From assembly GCA_019279435.1 (NCBI GenBank), contig JAAALK010000283.1:58323700-58387699 (forward strand): DNA of 64,000 nt, in the 5' to 3' direction. This document shows, piece after piece, positions 22,014 through 33,380 of the stretch; position 1 is the first letter of the stretch; every line of letters begins with the position of its first letter. The notes beneath the pieces were generated by a model that did no database searches, was not told the origin of the DNA, and saw nothing but the letters and a program-made list of their open reading frames with translations. The stretch comes from Zizania palustris (taxonomy: Eukaryota; Streptophyta; Magnoliopsida; Poales; Poaceae). Made by a program: the position numbers and the translations under genes.

Positions 22014-22437
22014 TAAAACTGACATATATAACATTTAGGAGCAATATAATGCTTCGTTTAGTAGGGTTAGCACTCTGCATATGTGAATTATTATATTGAT
22101 TCTAATGAGATCAGGTTAACGAACTCCACAGGATAATAATAAGCGCGCGCACGAATGCACACAACTTAACAGTGAGATCCACACTTCGTTAGTTGACCGT
22201 AATTAGCAAGAAGTAAAAACGAGATCGATGTACACAATGCATGCATGGCTAGCTGCTGCTTTAATTTCATTAGTTAAAAACACCAGTAAGCTAGCAAGCT
22301 AGCCAAACGGCCAAAACGTACCTCTGCATTTTAATGAAGGTTGAAGCTTTTGCTTTCATCCATCAAGCTAGCGCCTGCATGTGCTGTGCTGTGCTGTGCG
22401 TGCATGCCCCTCCTGCTGAGTTCGATGCCTTCCTCAT

Positions 22438-22447
22438 CTACAAATAG
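22438..22447 (+). promoter_or_regulatory. Degenerate TATA box of the first GRP gene
   Basis: CTACAAATAG lies 95 bp before the ATG, at the position where the paralogue at 28869 has CTATAAATAG. The third TATA base is changed from T to C here. Confidence 0.55.
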
Positions 22448-22532
22448 ACATCAACAGTGCTGTGTCTTCTCATCCCAATCAAGCTATCTAGCTTCCTCTC
22501 GATCGATCGAACATCTCGTCACCAAGCTAGCA

Positions 22533-22621
22533 ATGGCTGCCAATTCGTCACTTCTCCTTGGCGTCTTCCTTGCCTCTCTTCTTCTCGTCTCCCAGATCAC
22601 TCAAACTCAAGCTCATGGTCT

Positions 22622-22714
<93 letters not shown>

Positions 22715-23172
22715 GATCACATATAATTTTCGTAATATATACTTCAATATGGCAAAAAACAAAACATGCACTGCACTGAACGGCAGTTCGATCTAATTTC
22801 TTTGTATATATGCACGCAGAATCTGAGGGCGATAACAATGTGAAACCTGCTGATGGTCTCCCGGATGAAAAGTTGGCCGCAGGTGGATACGGTGGTGGTG
22901 GTGCAGTAGGGTATGGTCATGCTGGCTTCGGTGGTGGTGGTGCTGGATATGGCGGCCAAAGGGCGGGCTATCAGCCTGCTTATGGTGTCGGCTATAGAGC
23001 TCCATGGTATGGCAGCAGATACGGCTATCATGGCTATGGCAGCGCCAGCGGCTTTGGCGTCGGATATGGTGCTGCTGGCTACGGCCGTGCTGGATATGGT
23101 GCCGCCGGCGTTGGTTATTCCGGCGGAGCTAGATACTACGGTGGAATTGGTCGCCGTGCCGATTTTCCCTAA
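22533..23172 (+). CDS. Secreted glycine-rich protein 1 (two exons)
   Basis: CDS is 22533-22617 joined to 22820-23172, giving 145 residues. Exon 1 encodes a signal peptide (MAANSSLLLGVFLASLLLVS..QA) of the plant GRP family (PF07172-like). Exon 2 starts ESEGDNNVKP and becomes a Gly/Tyr/Ala repeat region (GYG, GYGAAGYG) that includes several Arg. It probably acts as a structural or modifying component of the cell wall after secretion. The 202-bp intron starts GT after CATG and ends GCAG, in the same phase as in the other four copies. It holds long CT and CA repeats. The body is less glycine-dense and richer in Ala/Arg than in the paralogues. The 3' UTR contains an (AT)n tract. Confidence 0.88.
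22623..22711 (+). repeat. Compound (CT)n(CA)n microsatellite in the GRP intron
   Basis: About 19 CT units are followed by about 25 CA units, lying entirely in the intron directly after the splice donor. On the opposite strand it reads TG/AG. Its length could vary between individuals. The paralogue at 28869 has a short CT run at the same intron position. Confidence 0.98.
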
Positions 23173-23182
23173 GAACGATAAA

Positions 23183-23185
<3 letters not shown>

Positions 23186-23235
<50 letters not shown>
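23186..23235. repeat. (AT)n microsatellite in the GRP 3' region
   Basis: This is a 50-base alternating AT tract 14 bp after the stop codon of the first GRP gene, probably within its 3' UTR. Confidence 0.97.
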
Positions 23236-23239
<4 letters not shown>

Positions 23240-23480
23240 CGAATAAGATAGATGCATTCATGCATCAACGATATGCATGCTTGGATAAATTAAGTACTAC
23301 TACTCTTTATATGTTGTCGTTTGGCTGATGTGTAAGGGGATGCATGATCGATCGAGCTAGCTTATACGTACGCGTACACATATATACTGTTGTAGTTTCT
23401 CTGTATCTATGAGATGTATAAGGGATTTTAAATGTTGTCTTGTGGCTCATGTGTAATATATGTAGACACACACGCATCTA

Positions 23481-23720
23481 CTCCCTTCGGTGTACAAATA
23501 TTAGTCGTTTAGATAAAATTCCACATACCAAGGTGATATTAAATAAAGTTACAAGATTTGTTTCAATTAGTTATGGAGCCTAGATTTTAGTGGTGCTACT
23601 CAAGTTCAACTCCCGATGTCCACATTTCATTTGGCAGCAATGCTTCGATTGACGAGATGACTAATATTTGTACACTCTCAATAAAAATCAAAACGACTAT
23701 TATTTGTACACCGGAGGGAG
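23481..23720. mobile_element. Stowaway MITE
   Basis: Terminal repeats CTCCCTTCGGTGTACAAAT and, inverted, CTCCCTCCGGTGTACAAAT are flanked by TA (23479-23480 and 23721-23722). It is 240 bp and noncoding, about 300 bp downstream of the first GRP stop. Confidence 0.92.
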
Positions 23721-23848
23721 TAAATAAATAAGCACTCTTTTATGGTTCTACATTTTTCAGTTTGTTTATGGTTTAGTTTCCCAATAAAAGTGATAGTATC
23801 TAGATACAATTACGTAAAACGAGGAGAGAAAGTTAAGTTGTAATGACT

Positions 23849-24667
23849 CACTACCGGAAAACGTTAGTTTGCCGAGTGCCAAGATGTTTGCCGAGTGCAT
23901 TTCATCGGGCACTCGGCAAACACTATTTTGCCGAGTGCCAGATGTCATGCACTCGGCAAACATCTTGGCACTCGGCAATTCCAGCTCTTTGCCGAGTGCC
24001 CTATAGGTGGCACTCGGCAAACAACCTGAAAAATCCCCCGCCCAATTTTTGGCTGACGGCGTGATGACGGAACGTGTAAATTTTTGGGTTTGCCGAGTGC
24101 CACTAACGGACACTCGGCAAACCCTAGCCTTTGCCGAGTGCCACTAGAAAAACACTCGGCAAAGATGACCCAATATTTCATGTGAAAACACATTTTGAGT
24201 CCATATCACATTTCAAAAATGTTTTGAACCTGAATTTTTTTTACAGTCATAATTCAACATCTTTTAATCCTTGATAAATTTTCATACTTTTATGAGTGGG
24301 TTTGGTATTTTTAATAAAATATTTGTATTTCTAGGATTTACTTCCAAGTGGGTCAAATTTGAAATGCATGTACATGAAATAATGACTCAAAAATTATGGA
24401 AAAATCATATTTGTGTTCATGATTACATTTGTAATCTTTTACAACTAAATATAACTAAATATTTAAAATCTAATTTACGACACTCGACCGGCAATATGCA
24501 GGTTAATGGTTTTTTAATTATAGAAAATGTAATTGATGCCTAAAAAATATGACACTTGACATGGTGTCATTATATCATACATATATGATATGGTAAAAAA
24601 TTCATAATGTTTCATTGATCTATAAATAAATGTAAGTGACTCGGCAAAACCCCACAGTCCCGTAGTG
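23849..24667. mobile_element. Short non-autonomous CACTA element, TSD ACT
   Basis: Ends CACTACCGGAAAACG and CCCGTAGTG are flanked by ACT (23846-23848 and 24668-24670). The left 300 bp has alternating GCCGAGTGCC/GGCACTCGGC repeats. The rest is AT-rich and homologous to the right arm of the large element (42880-44200). At 819 bp it has no transposase. Frames within it are artefacts. Confidence 0.95.
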
Positions 24668-24670
24668 ACT

Positions 24671-25739
24671 CCATTTCTAAATGTAAGTCATTATGATATT
24701 TTTTAGACTCATTTATAGATCAATAAATCTAAGCAACATATATGTGTAGATTCATTGATCTATAAATAAATCTAGAAAATGCTAGAACGACTTACATTTC
24801 GAAACAGATCGAAGGGAGCAATCACTAACCAGACATACTTTTGGTAATTCAATAGTACGTTTGGTTAGAAACCAGAATGCGTTGGAATAATGTTATTTTA
24901 GTTTTTCAGTGGCTTCATATATAGGATAGGAGAATGTTTTCCTAGATGCTGGATATATAAGCTTATCCTAAAAATAGTACTACTCCATCCGTTCAAAAGT
25001 GTAACGTCTTTTACAATTTAAAATTTGGACAAATATAGAAAACAAGCACTAGTTATAGTTTAAAATTTGTCCGAATATAGAAAACGAGCACTAGTTACAG
25101 TTCAATTTTTTTTCCAAATATCCAAAACAAGTACTAGTAAAAGTACCAGTACAACTGATATTTTGAAATGCAGGGGCTAGAAGTAGAACTTAGCCATCCT
25201 ACTTGAGACTTGAGAACGATGGTCGGCCTAAGCATATATTTGCTTCCGAGACAATATAGGATAGAATCGTCGTGTTCTAGTTTTTGAGATGAGATCATCA
25301 TGTATGTTGTTTAGTTACGAAAGATACTATTATCCTATTTTTATGATGGATGCCGTTTTTAACACAATTATTAGTAACATTTTTAGGGATCCACTTTATG
25401 TCATATGTGAGTCTCATCCGTCATCTATCCTCTCTTTTTTGTGGTCAATAATTTTTTATAAGGCAAAATTTTTCTACCACATAAAAAATTTGAACATTTG
25501 CATAAGATTTGTAAGGCAACCAGAAGACTGATCAACCAAAGAAAAAGGGACAATTTTAATTTTCTACCACATAATTTTTTATGGCCCCAATGTTATTGAG
25601 CAACAAAGTGTTTTTAATTTGGTCCAATGGATAGAGCCTTGCCATTGGAAGAGAGGTTGTCATTCGAGCCTGAATTTTCAGTTATATATAAGAAAATTTC
25701 ACTTTGATTTTTTTTTTGCACTCACGCATGCGTAATCTC
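24671..25739. other. AT-rich intergenic DNA with a possible tRNA-like SINE fragment
   Basis: No gene was found. Around 25617-25690 the sequence has an A-box-like (GGTCCAATGGATAGAG) and a weak B-box-like (GGTTGTCATTCGAGCC) segment followed by T-rich DNA, resembling a degraded tRNA-derived SINE. Short repeated TTAAAATTTG segments occur near 25015-25080. Confidence 0.35.
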
Positions 25740-25742
25740 TTA

Positions 25743-26261
25743 GCTAGCGTTTGGTTTAAGAGCAACTGTGGATAGATAGGATATGGTCATCCATGGATTT
25801 AGGGATAAAATGATACACGTGAGATGTTTGGTCGGATAGATGGCATGAAATAATTTTTTGTTTGGTTATGTATATAAGCTTAAATTTAGTGGGACCCACT
25901 TGTTAAATATATTTTTTAACAAAAATATAATCATATGAGATCTTATTTTATAAATTAAATTGTAATCAATATAATGATATAATTAGATCATAAATTGGAT
26001 AAATGATTTGGGAGTAAAAATCATTTCAATATTTATAAACGAAAAAAATAAATACATAATAACCAATTAGGAGACGACACATCATCTCATTTAATATTGG
26101 ACGGGCTTGTCGAGAAAAATTTCCTAAATCACCCCATCTAACGTATTAAAAGAATATTCTTCTCGATGATCATCCCATCCACCTTTGTCCTCCAAATAAA
26201 CAACTAACTGGATGGGATGACCCTATCTTATCTAGAGATATCCATTAAACTAAATGGACCC
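25743..26261. mobile_element. Possible degraded PIF/Harbinger-like MITE
   Basis: Partly matching ends (GCTAGCGTTTGGTTT and, inverted, GGGTCCATTTAGTTT) are bordered by TTA on each side (25740-25742 and 26262-26264). The repeat match is only about 60 percent, so the boundaries are tentative. Confidence 0.4.
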
Positions 26262-26956
26262 TTACTCTCTTTTGACACCCTGCTTGAGCCTAGCCCACCC
26301 ACTGGCCTAACAAATTCGATCCACCAATGACTTAAACCATCCTTACAACACATAGGGTCTATTTGTTTCAAATTTTTGAACCAGCTTACTATCACAGAAG
26401 ATGGAATCTGAACCAAAGAAATTTTTTGGGCATCCAACATTTTCAGAATCTACAGATTTTCGCAGTGCAAACAGGAAGTTGAAGGTACCCCAGATTCCAT
26501 AGATTCTCGCATCCATCTTTTAGTAGAAATTACCCACATTTTCCATTAGTGAAATATCCCTTATGTTAATATATAATACTTAAAACTAAATAGTTTTATA
26601 AGAATAAAAGTTAATATATAATTATTGGAAAACATAAATACATTTCAGTTATAAATAATTTTTTTTTAGTTTTCTTAGTACAACAATGATCTAAATGCAT
26701 ATAATTAAAAAAGTCAATGTTTATATTAAGTGCAACAAAACATTAGGGGGATTACATAAATGTATTGTCAAAACAGAAATTCACAGCTATTTCAACCAAA
26801 CAACTCCTAGCTTTTCCACAGTTCATAGCTCACAATAATTTTTCTACAGCTCACAACAGTTTTTTCAGAATCCACAGCCCAACCAAACACTCATAGTATT
26901 TTTCCCTCTAATAAGAAACGTATACTATATCTTGGCACGCAACTATATATATATAT

Positions 26957-27291
26957 AAATGCTATCCTACACCACAGGTGTAGAATAGCTATTCTATCGA
27001 GAAATCTACTATTGAGAAAAAAGTAGTACTCAATTCCTATTCTACTGAGAAAATCAACTACTGAAAGTAGTCGGTGTAGAATTGCTATTCTACACACGTA
27101 GTGTAGAATAACGTTTCCGTATACAAATGCTATCCTACACTATTGGTATAGAATAACTATTCTACCAAAAAATCTACTACCGAGAAAAAAATAGTACTCA
27201 ACTGCTATTTTACTGAAAAAAACTACTACTGAAAGTAGTCGGTGTAGAATAACTATTTTACACACGTGGTGTAGAATAGCGCTCCCGTATA

Positions 27292-27292
<1 letters not shown>
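26957..27292. repeat. Two-copy 168-bp tandem duplication
   Basis: Copies start at 26957 and 27125 (AAATGCTATCCTACAC). Each contains GTGTAGAATAG-type inverted motifs at its two ends and a TCTACT/AGTAG core, so each copy could fold. The copies have diverged slightly. It may be a tandemly duplicated MITE. An (AT/AG)n tract follows. Confidence 0.85.
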
Positions 27293-27322
<30 letters not shown>

Positions 27323-28788
27323 AGACACACACTGAAATTGGTGTGCATGCATGCCCTGGCTAAGTACAAGCGGTACAACGTTGATAAACGAACACTGCCA
27401 TTGAAACCCTAGTTTGAAAATTGACTTGAATATTAAATACATCAGCTATCTATTTTCACCTTGCATGCCGACCATGTATTAATTTCGTGCGTGTACATTG
27501 GCCAGTTAATATTCAGACATCTTGTTGAAAGAGAGGTGCGTGTTCTCACAGAGAGATGCATATATATATATATATGGTTCAGAGGTCAGACAAGCTAGTG
27601 ATATGAACAAAAAGTAGCTAGACAAGGGTACAATTAAATATCATACTATCTCTTACACAAATAGACCTTCGTATATAGGAGTATATCTCTAGTTTTGAGT
27701 GTCTAGTTAAACGATAGACGTCGCAATAAAGCTCACGACCATACATATAAGAGTCAATGTAAGTATATATCTACTGATAAATCAATCACATCCTAGCATG
27801 CTATCAGTCACTAAGAGGTCATATAACAAGACAATAGATACTATGCCAAGATTGGACGATCGCTTAGCTTCATCTTATTGAGTTCCCAAATTTAAAGGCG
27901 TTTACTAATTGGATTTCTCTTAAATGTTATAGTTAAAATTGTTATTTGTTAATCTTGTAGCAGTACAAAAGTATTCTGATCAGGAGTTTGCACATTAATT
28001 GGTTGATTCAGTTCAATAGACTGACCCATATAATGGTCACATTAGTAGTTTTAGTACCCAGAACTTGAATTAATTTGCTTAAAAATTTATCAATAATTAA
28101 AAGGAGAATTTAAATTCTAATACATCATCAATTAATTATAACAGCAGAGAATACGACACATCGAAGACTTACGCAATAAAAAACACATGTGTCGACTGTA
28201 CGTCAGTGTATGGCCGTCACAGCTTGGCACTGCCACTAAGGGCGGAGCTCAATAAAGCCAAGAGGGTTCCCGGGAATCCGGGTTCAAAAAAAATTAGTGT
28301 ATATTAATAATTTTTTACCTTTTGTGCACCTCTTCGACTCAATATGGTGTACCGCTTATATGGTGTCGGGTGCGGACGCTGCAGCCACCTGGCCAATATA
28401 ATATAATAGCCAGAAGCAGACGCTAGATGCAATCTGCGAGATATGCAAGACCATAATCACCATAGTTTTTAAGTAATCATCGGCTAATAATGATTAATGG
28501 TAACTGGTTGAATCAAACTGAATTAGTAACAACGGTACGGTACGGTATCGGCCTGCAGGTTACTGCCGTCGAGCTATAGATGGTCGTTATTATTTATTAA
28601 CTAACCGGCCGACTGTTTGGTACAGCTTGCTCATGCATGAGACAATCGTATCAACGCCTGTCCCATCAAATACAAACCGCCAAAACCGTATCCTAATAAA
28701 GGTCGAAGCTTTTAGTTCAAATTCTAATCAACCACACGTACAACGCTTAGCTAGCACAGATACGTGTGTCATCCTCCTGCTGCTGATC
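27293..28788. other. Intergenic region upstream of GRP 2
   Basis: No gene was found. The segment 27371-27500 is homologous to 19207-19370 and marks a shared upstream block of the two GRP loci. The remainder is AT-rich with no bounded transposon recognised. Around 28680-28740 there is similarity to the proximal promoter of the first GRP gene (the AAAACC..TAA.GAAGGT.GAAGCTTTT region). Confidence 0.55.
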
Positions 28789-28797
28789 TATAAATAG
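28789..28797 (+). promoter_or_regulatory. TATA box of GRP 2
   Basis: TATAAATAG lies 80 bp before the start codon at 28869. Confidence 0.85.
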
Positions 28798-28868
28798 GGC
28801 ACAGTGTCAGTGCTACCTTCTCACCTCCCAATGCAAGCTTGATCATACAACTTATCAACAAGCTAGCA

Positions 28869-29425
28869 ATGGCTGCAAAATCTCTACTTCTGCTTGGTGC
28901 TGTCCTTGCCACACTGCTCGTCTCCCAGGGTGTAGAAGCTGCTAGGGAGCTGTTGGAAACAGTACATGGTCTCCTCTCTCTCTCTCTCCATTTATTCATG
29001 AATAAATTTTTGTTATTAAAAAATAGATTAGAAAAACTGAAAGTTTTGAGTCATTTAGCCCTGATGGATGGTGTTTCTGAGTTACAGAATCTGATATGAA
29101 AAATGTGAAACCCCAAGATCCACAGGATGAGAAATGGGTAGCATATGGATATGGCAGTGGAGGCTATCAACCTGTGTATGGCAATGGGTACGGTGTTAAT
29201 GGATATGGCGGCTTTCCTGCCTACGGTGGCGGCTATGGCTATGGTGGTGGTGTTGGTGGTGGTATTGGTGGTGGCTACGGCTATGGTGGTGGTATCGGTG
29301 GTGGTGTCGGTGGATATGGTGGTGGATATGGTGGTTACAACGGTGGATATGGTGGCTACGGTGGCGGATATAGTGGTTATCCTAGATATGGTGGTGTTGG
29401 TGGCATTCCCAGTGTTGGAAATTAG
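28869..29425 (+). CDS. Secreted glycine-rich protein 2 (two exons)
   Basis: CDS is 28869-28968 joined to 29088-29425, giving 145 residues. Exon 1 gives the signal peptide MAAKSLLLLGAVLATLLVSQ, cleaved probably after GVEA, then ARELLETVH. Exon 2 gives ESDMKNVKPQDPQDEKW and then a Gly/Tyr repeat of GYGYGGG, GGGIGGG and GGYGG types to the end GGIPSVGN. The 119-bp intron begins GTCTCCTCTCTC and ends TTACAG, in the same phase as in the other copies. The ARELxE motif after the signal peptide is characteristic of the grass GRP family. It is probably a cell-wall structural or wall-associated protein. Confidence 0.92.
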
Positions 29426-30443
29426 TTACGGTGGAGTAGGTCATCATATTTGTTCGCGCTGAGAGAAAATATTTTGCATACATATTAACATATGTTTGTC
29501 AAATAAGATGACTTTATATGTTATGGATATACTTGGATAAAGTATGTGGCATAAGTTTGCACAAGCCTTCCCATAGGCATAGTAGCAAAAAATAAGATGG
29601 GCTAGCATATGTAATACATACTGTATACTTTTGTGTATGTACTAGATTCATCATGTATCGGAGATATTTTAATGGTGGGTCATGTTGTTTGTACCTATAA
29701 ATAAATAAGGAAAAAAGTATAAATTACACCCAAGTATCATTGAAGTTTAAATAACCTCTAAAGAATTTTATTGTTTGGAAAACACTAGTGGTATTGCAAA
29801 ATAGTTCAATTTACACCTTTGAACGTCAGTTTTGCTAATGTGGCGAAACCATTAGTGGTTTTGTTTATGTGGCGGATCAACGAAAAAGTTTGGATTACAT
29901 CATCCAACTTTGCATAAATGTCTGAATAACCCCGAAGAAAAAAGTGTTTAAAAATTAATTTTTAAAAATTTTCAAATCCATTTTTTTTGCAAAATAGTCT
30001 ATTTCACCTAATTTTTTTCCTCGTCCTTCCTTTCCACTTTTCCTCTTTTATTTTTCTTCCTTAATTTCTTTGTCCTCCTTCTTCCTTATTTTCTCCTCAT
30101 CCTGACCGCTCCTACCCTACACAAGTGCCATGCCCAGCCCCGCGCTCATGCCATGCTCGTGCCCGCACCCATGCCACACCATACCTAGCTTGAGCCTCTC
30201 CATGCCTAGCCCCATACCCGTGATGCACCCTACGCTACATCCAGCACCCTAGCATGGCATGCCACAATTAGCACCATGCCTCGCCCAGCTCGGTTCCCCA
30301 CGCCATGCCCAAACCTCACCCAGCCTCACGCTTGTGCCTCGTGCCCCACACCGCCCCTAGCCCCATGCCCCACGCCATTATAGAGCAAAGGAAGAAGGAT
30401 GAGAGAGAAAGGAAGAAAAAGAAAAGAAGAAAATAATTGGAAC
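29426..30443. other. Downstream intergenic DNA with a C-rich low-complexity stretch
   Basis: No gene was found. The segment 30100-30380 is C-rich and repeats CCATGCC/GCCCCATGCC-like words, giving low complexity. A purine-rich stretch follows at 30380-30435. Nothing else was recognised. Confidence 0.5.
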
Positions 30444-30966
30444 TAGAGATGTCAATGGGACACATTCCCCGATTTCTAACAAGAAATTGCTTCATTAGGA
30501 GTCAGGGATGGTAGATATTTTTTACCCTGCGGGAAATCATACGAGAAAAATAGTCCCCATCGGGTTTGGCGGGGACAGGTATGACTCTCCACTCCCCATC
30601 CCCGCCCCCCGCGGAGACCCGGTTCAATCCATGAAAAAATCCCTGCCAATCTACCGCGTCGCCTGCAGCACTGCCTTCGAGCGGACCACGGTGCACCCAT
30701 GCCCATGCCAGAGCGCTGCCTCGCTGGTCACCGCACTGTCCACTATACCACCACCACAAACTATAGGTTGCCCGTCTGCCACACATAAGCTAAAGTGGGG
30801 ATGGGGATCTCCACGGGGAAAATCCCCGACGCAGGGGTGGGTTTGGAAAAAAAATTATCCTCGCCACTGTTCGTGTGGATGGGGATGGGGATGGGAAAAA
30901 TTTATCCCAACGGGTACGAGTATGGGGAGGCATTCCCCGATTGGGAATTCCCCATTTACATCTCTA
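30444..30966. mobile_element. hAT-type MITE, TSD ATTGGAAC
   Basis: Ends TAGAGATGTCAATGGG and, inverted, TAGAGATGTAAATGGG are flanked by a perfect 8-bp duplication ATTGGAAC (30436-30443 and 30967-30974). The eight-base duplication and TAGAGATG termini are diagnostic of the hAT superfamily. It is 523 bp with GGGGATGGGGAT-type runs inside. Frames within it are not genes. Confidence 0.95.
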
Positions 30967-30974
30967 ATTGGAAC

Positions 30975-33043
30975 ATAAGATCTTTCTATAAGTTTGGCCT
31001 TCTAGAGGATACTATGCCTATGTATTGGTGATGTATATTACTCACAAAAGAAGCTTTTTACACCTTACAATTAAATGAGGTCAGATTTGATCTGAACTTA
31101 TGTGCCAGTGTTCTTAATTACACGGATGAATGAGACTTAGCTTGCTCTTGAAAGCTCTTGCCCATTACATAAAGGAATTATTCCTTATATATTATATTTG
31201 GGCTATGACTAAGGGTGTCCAATGTGATACTTGTTACATCTTACATAAATCATTATTAACTCTAGCCTCTCTATGCTAGTCACATGTCCAATCACCCATC
31301 TTGTCGTTCCGATGCTCCTTTATACTATCATATCGAAATGACAAAGGTATGATGAGAGGACCAAATACAAAAAGAACACCTATATTATGTGACCACATTT
31401 ATTTTTCCATGTTTTTGGATTTTCAGCGCAACATATACTATTTCCATATGCATTAACAACTTTAAAAAATTCCTTGAAATAGTATGTTCATCAAATAACT
31501 CTACACATCACTAAGACTCTTATGTTAAAGTCATAATGTTTTGACTTAAGTTGGCAGCCCAAATAAATCAGAAAAAGAAGACAAAATTTAAAAATTTATG
31601 ATAACACTTATTCCATTTTCACTACAGCTAAGCCATAGCCAGTTTGACTCTGATGCATATATAGTCAGCATGGCTCATTTCATTCCCATAAATTTTGTCA
31701 TAAGTTTTAACTCAGCGGAATCATATCAAATGACATGACCCATTCAACTAATAATTGTTTTTGACCATAACACAACATCATTTGCTCGACTGCCAAAATG
31801 AAACTCTATGATTTGGAGGCCCCAAAACAAAAACATGTTGCGCGCTTTAAAATCTAAGCATTTTAAATTTGGAACTTAAAAGTTATAACACCGCAGCTAA
31901 AATGATTTTTTTATTTTTTTTACGAATCTTTGAAGTGTTATGAAATGAATTTTAAAATTTGGTACAATTTTTTGAAGCATTCTATTTTTTTAGGAAATTA
32001 GAAATCAACACTTTTTAAAAGTGTTAATGGGTCGGCCCGCTCGGCGCTCAATGTGCGTGTCTGGCCAGCCCATTCCAGCATTAGAAATACGAAAAGAAAG
32101 TATAAATTTCCTATGGATTAGCGAGAGTCAAACCTCTACTATTTTTAATTTTAAGTGCAATTAAACCATTAAGCTATAGACACTTTGTGATTTATTATAA
32201 TTTTGGGGCCTAAAAATATTTTTACGTTGAGATGACAACCCGCTCGCCCCGTTTCATCGCGGTGCCGCGTGAGGTTGCCAAACGGAGCTCTTCCCGCGCA
32301 CCGAACCCATGGCCGCATGCACGTACCATAGTCGAGAACTCCTTCGTTTAACCATCCACTGCGCCAACAGTTCAACACCCTCTCTAGCTCACCCAAGTAA
32401 GCCTAAGCACGGAGCCACATAAAGCATTTGGATCGTCAGGAACAATCGCGTCTTCCTCGACACCAGTGAGTCGATCGATCTACCACCGCGACATTGGCCA
32501 TAGCCAAATGGTGAGATCCCCCCATGGGCATGGAACCATTCATGTCATCACATTTGCCACACCTCATTGACTCCATTTTGTCCCTCGAGCATAGCCGAGA
32601 AGCCCTGGCCAGACCCGTCATGCCATTGTCGACCCTAACTACGTACAGCCTCGCCATCGACATCCTTCCCTGGTGAATGCATGCTAGATTCCTCTCTTCA
32701 ACTTGCGTCCTGAACCCTCTTCAACATTTCTCCTCTCCTTCCCACTTCCCACAAGATTCCTAGCTTGAAGAGTCTCGCCACCGTCGCCAGCCATGCTTCT
32801 GTCGGACCACCCCATCATCATCGGCACTGCTCCGATCTCGCTGACCTTGGCGGACCATTAGTTTATAGTTTGACACACACCTCATTCCACTCGGATCCAA
32901 CCCTTAGAACTTGCACTACATGCACGGTTTTGCCAAAGGACATCATCGCCACCTGAGCTCGCCAGTGTGATGGCAACACGACGTTCGTCCTCCACCACAA
33001 CTTGGCCATCAATAGGTGTGCAATGATGTAGGGGGAGGAGCAT
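30975..33043. other. Intergenic DNA, nothing recognised
   Basis: The left part (to about 32000) is AT-rich without coding signal. The segment 32230-33000 is GC-richer with short frames on both strands (for example 32765-32956) but no domain, splice pattern or terminal repeats I can support. It could be an old transposon remnant. Confidence 0.4.
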
Positions 33044-33046
33044 TTA

Positions 33047-33376
33047 GGCCCCGTTTGGCAATCAGGTGCTAACTTTAGCCCCCATCAGATGTTCTTATAT
33101 TAATTAGAAGGATTAAATATGAGTTAATTAAAAAATTAATTGCAGAACCCCTAGGCTAATTATCGAGACGAATCTATTAAGCTCAATTAATCCATCATTA
33201 GCACATATTTACCGTAACACCATATTGTCAAATTATGAACTAATTAAGCTTAATAGATTTGTCTCGTAAATTAGCCTAGTTGTTCTGCAATTAGTTTTTT
33301 AATTATATCATGTTTATTCATTCTAATTAACATCCGAACATCCGATGTGGCAATGGCTAAAGTTTAACCCCTAGCC
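33047..33376. mobile_element. Tourist-like MITE, first of three related copies
   Basis: It begins GGCCCCGTTTGG and ends CCCCTAGCC, bordered by TTA (33044-33046 and 33377-33379). It has the internal words GAGACGAATCTATTAAG, CCATCATTAGCA and ATCCGATGTG shared with 52439-52767 and 60564-60901. A CACTA element is inserted directly at its right edge. It is 330 bp and noncoding. Confidence 0.75.
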
Positions 33377-33380
33377 TTAA

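Noticed and set aside
22548..22838. Minus-strand frame with Cys-Val and Arg-Glu runs
   Set aside because: It is a translation of the (CA)n(CT)n microsatellite in the GRP intron.
26355..26892. Possible MITE with GGGTCTATTTGTTT and AACCAAACACTC ends
   Set aside because: The terminal match is weak and the ATA border is not a standard TSD for the suspected superfamily.
28233..28290. tRNA-like GGGTTC..CCGGGTTCAA words
   Set aside because: No cloverleaf could be formed with proper arms, and the A box is missing. It is probably a repeat fragment.
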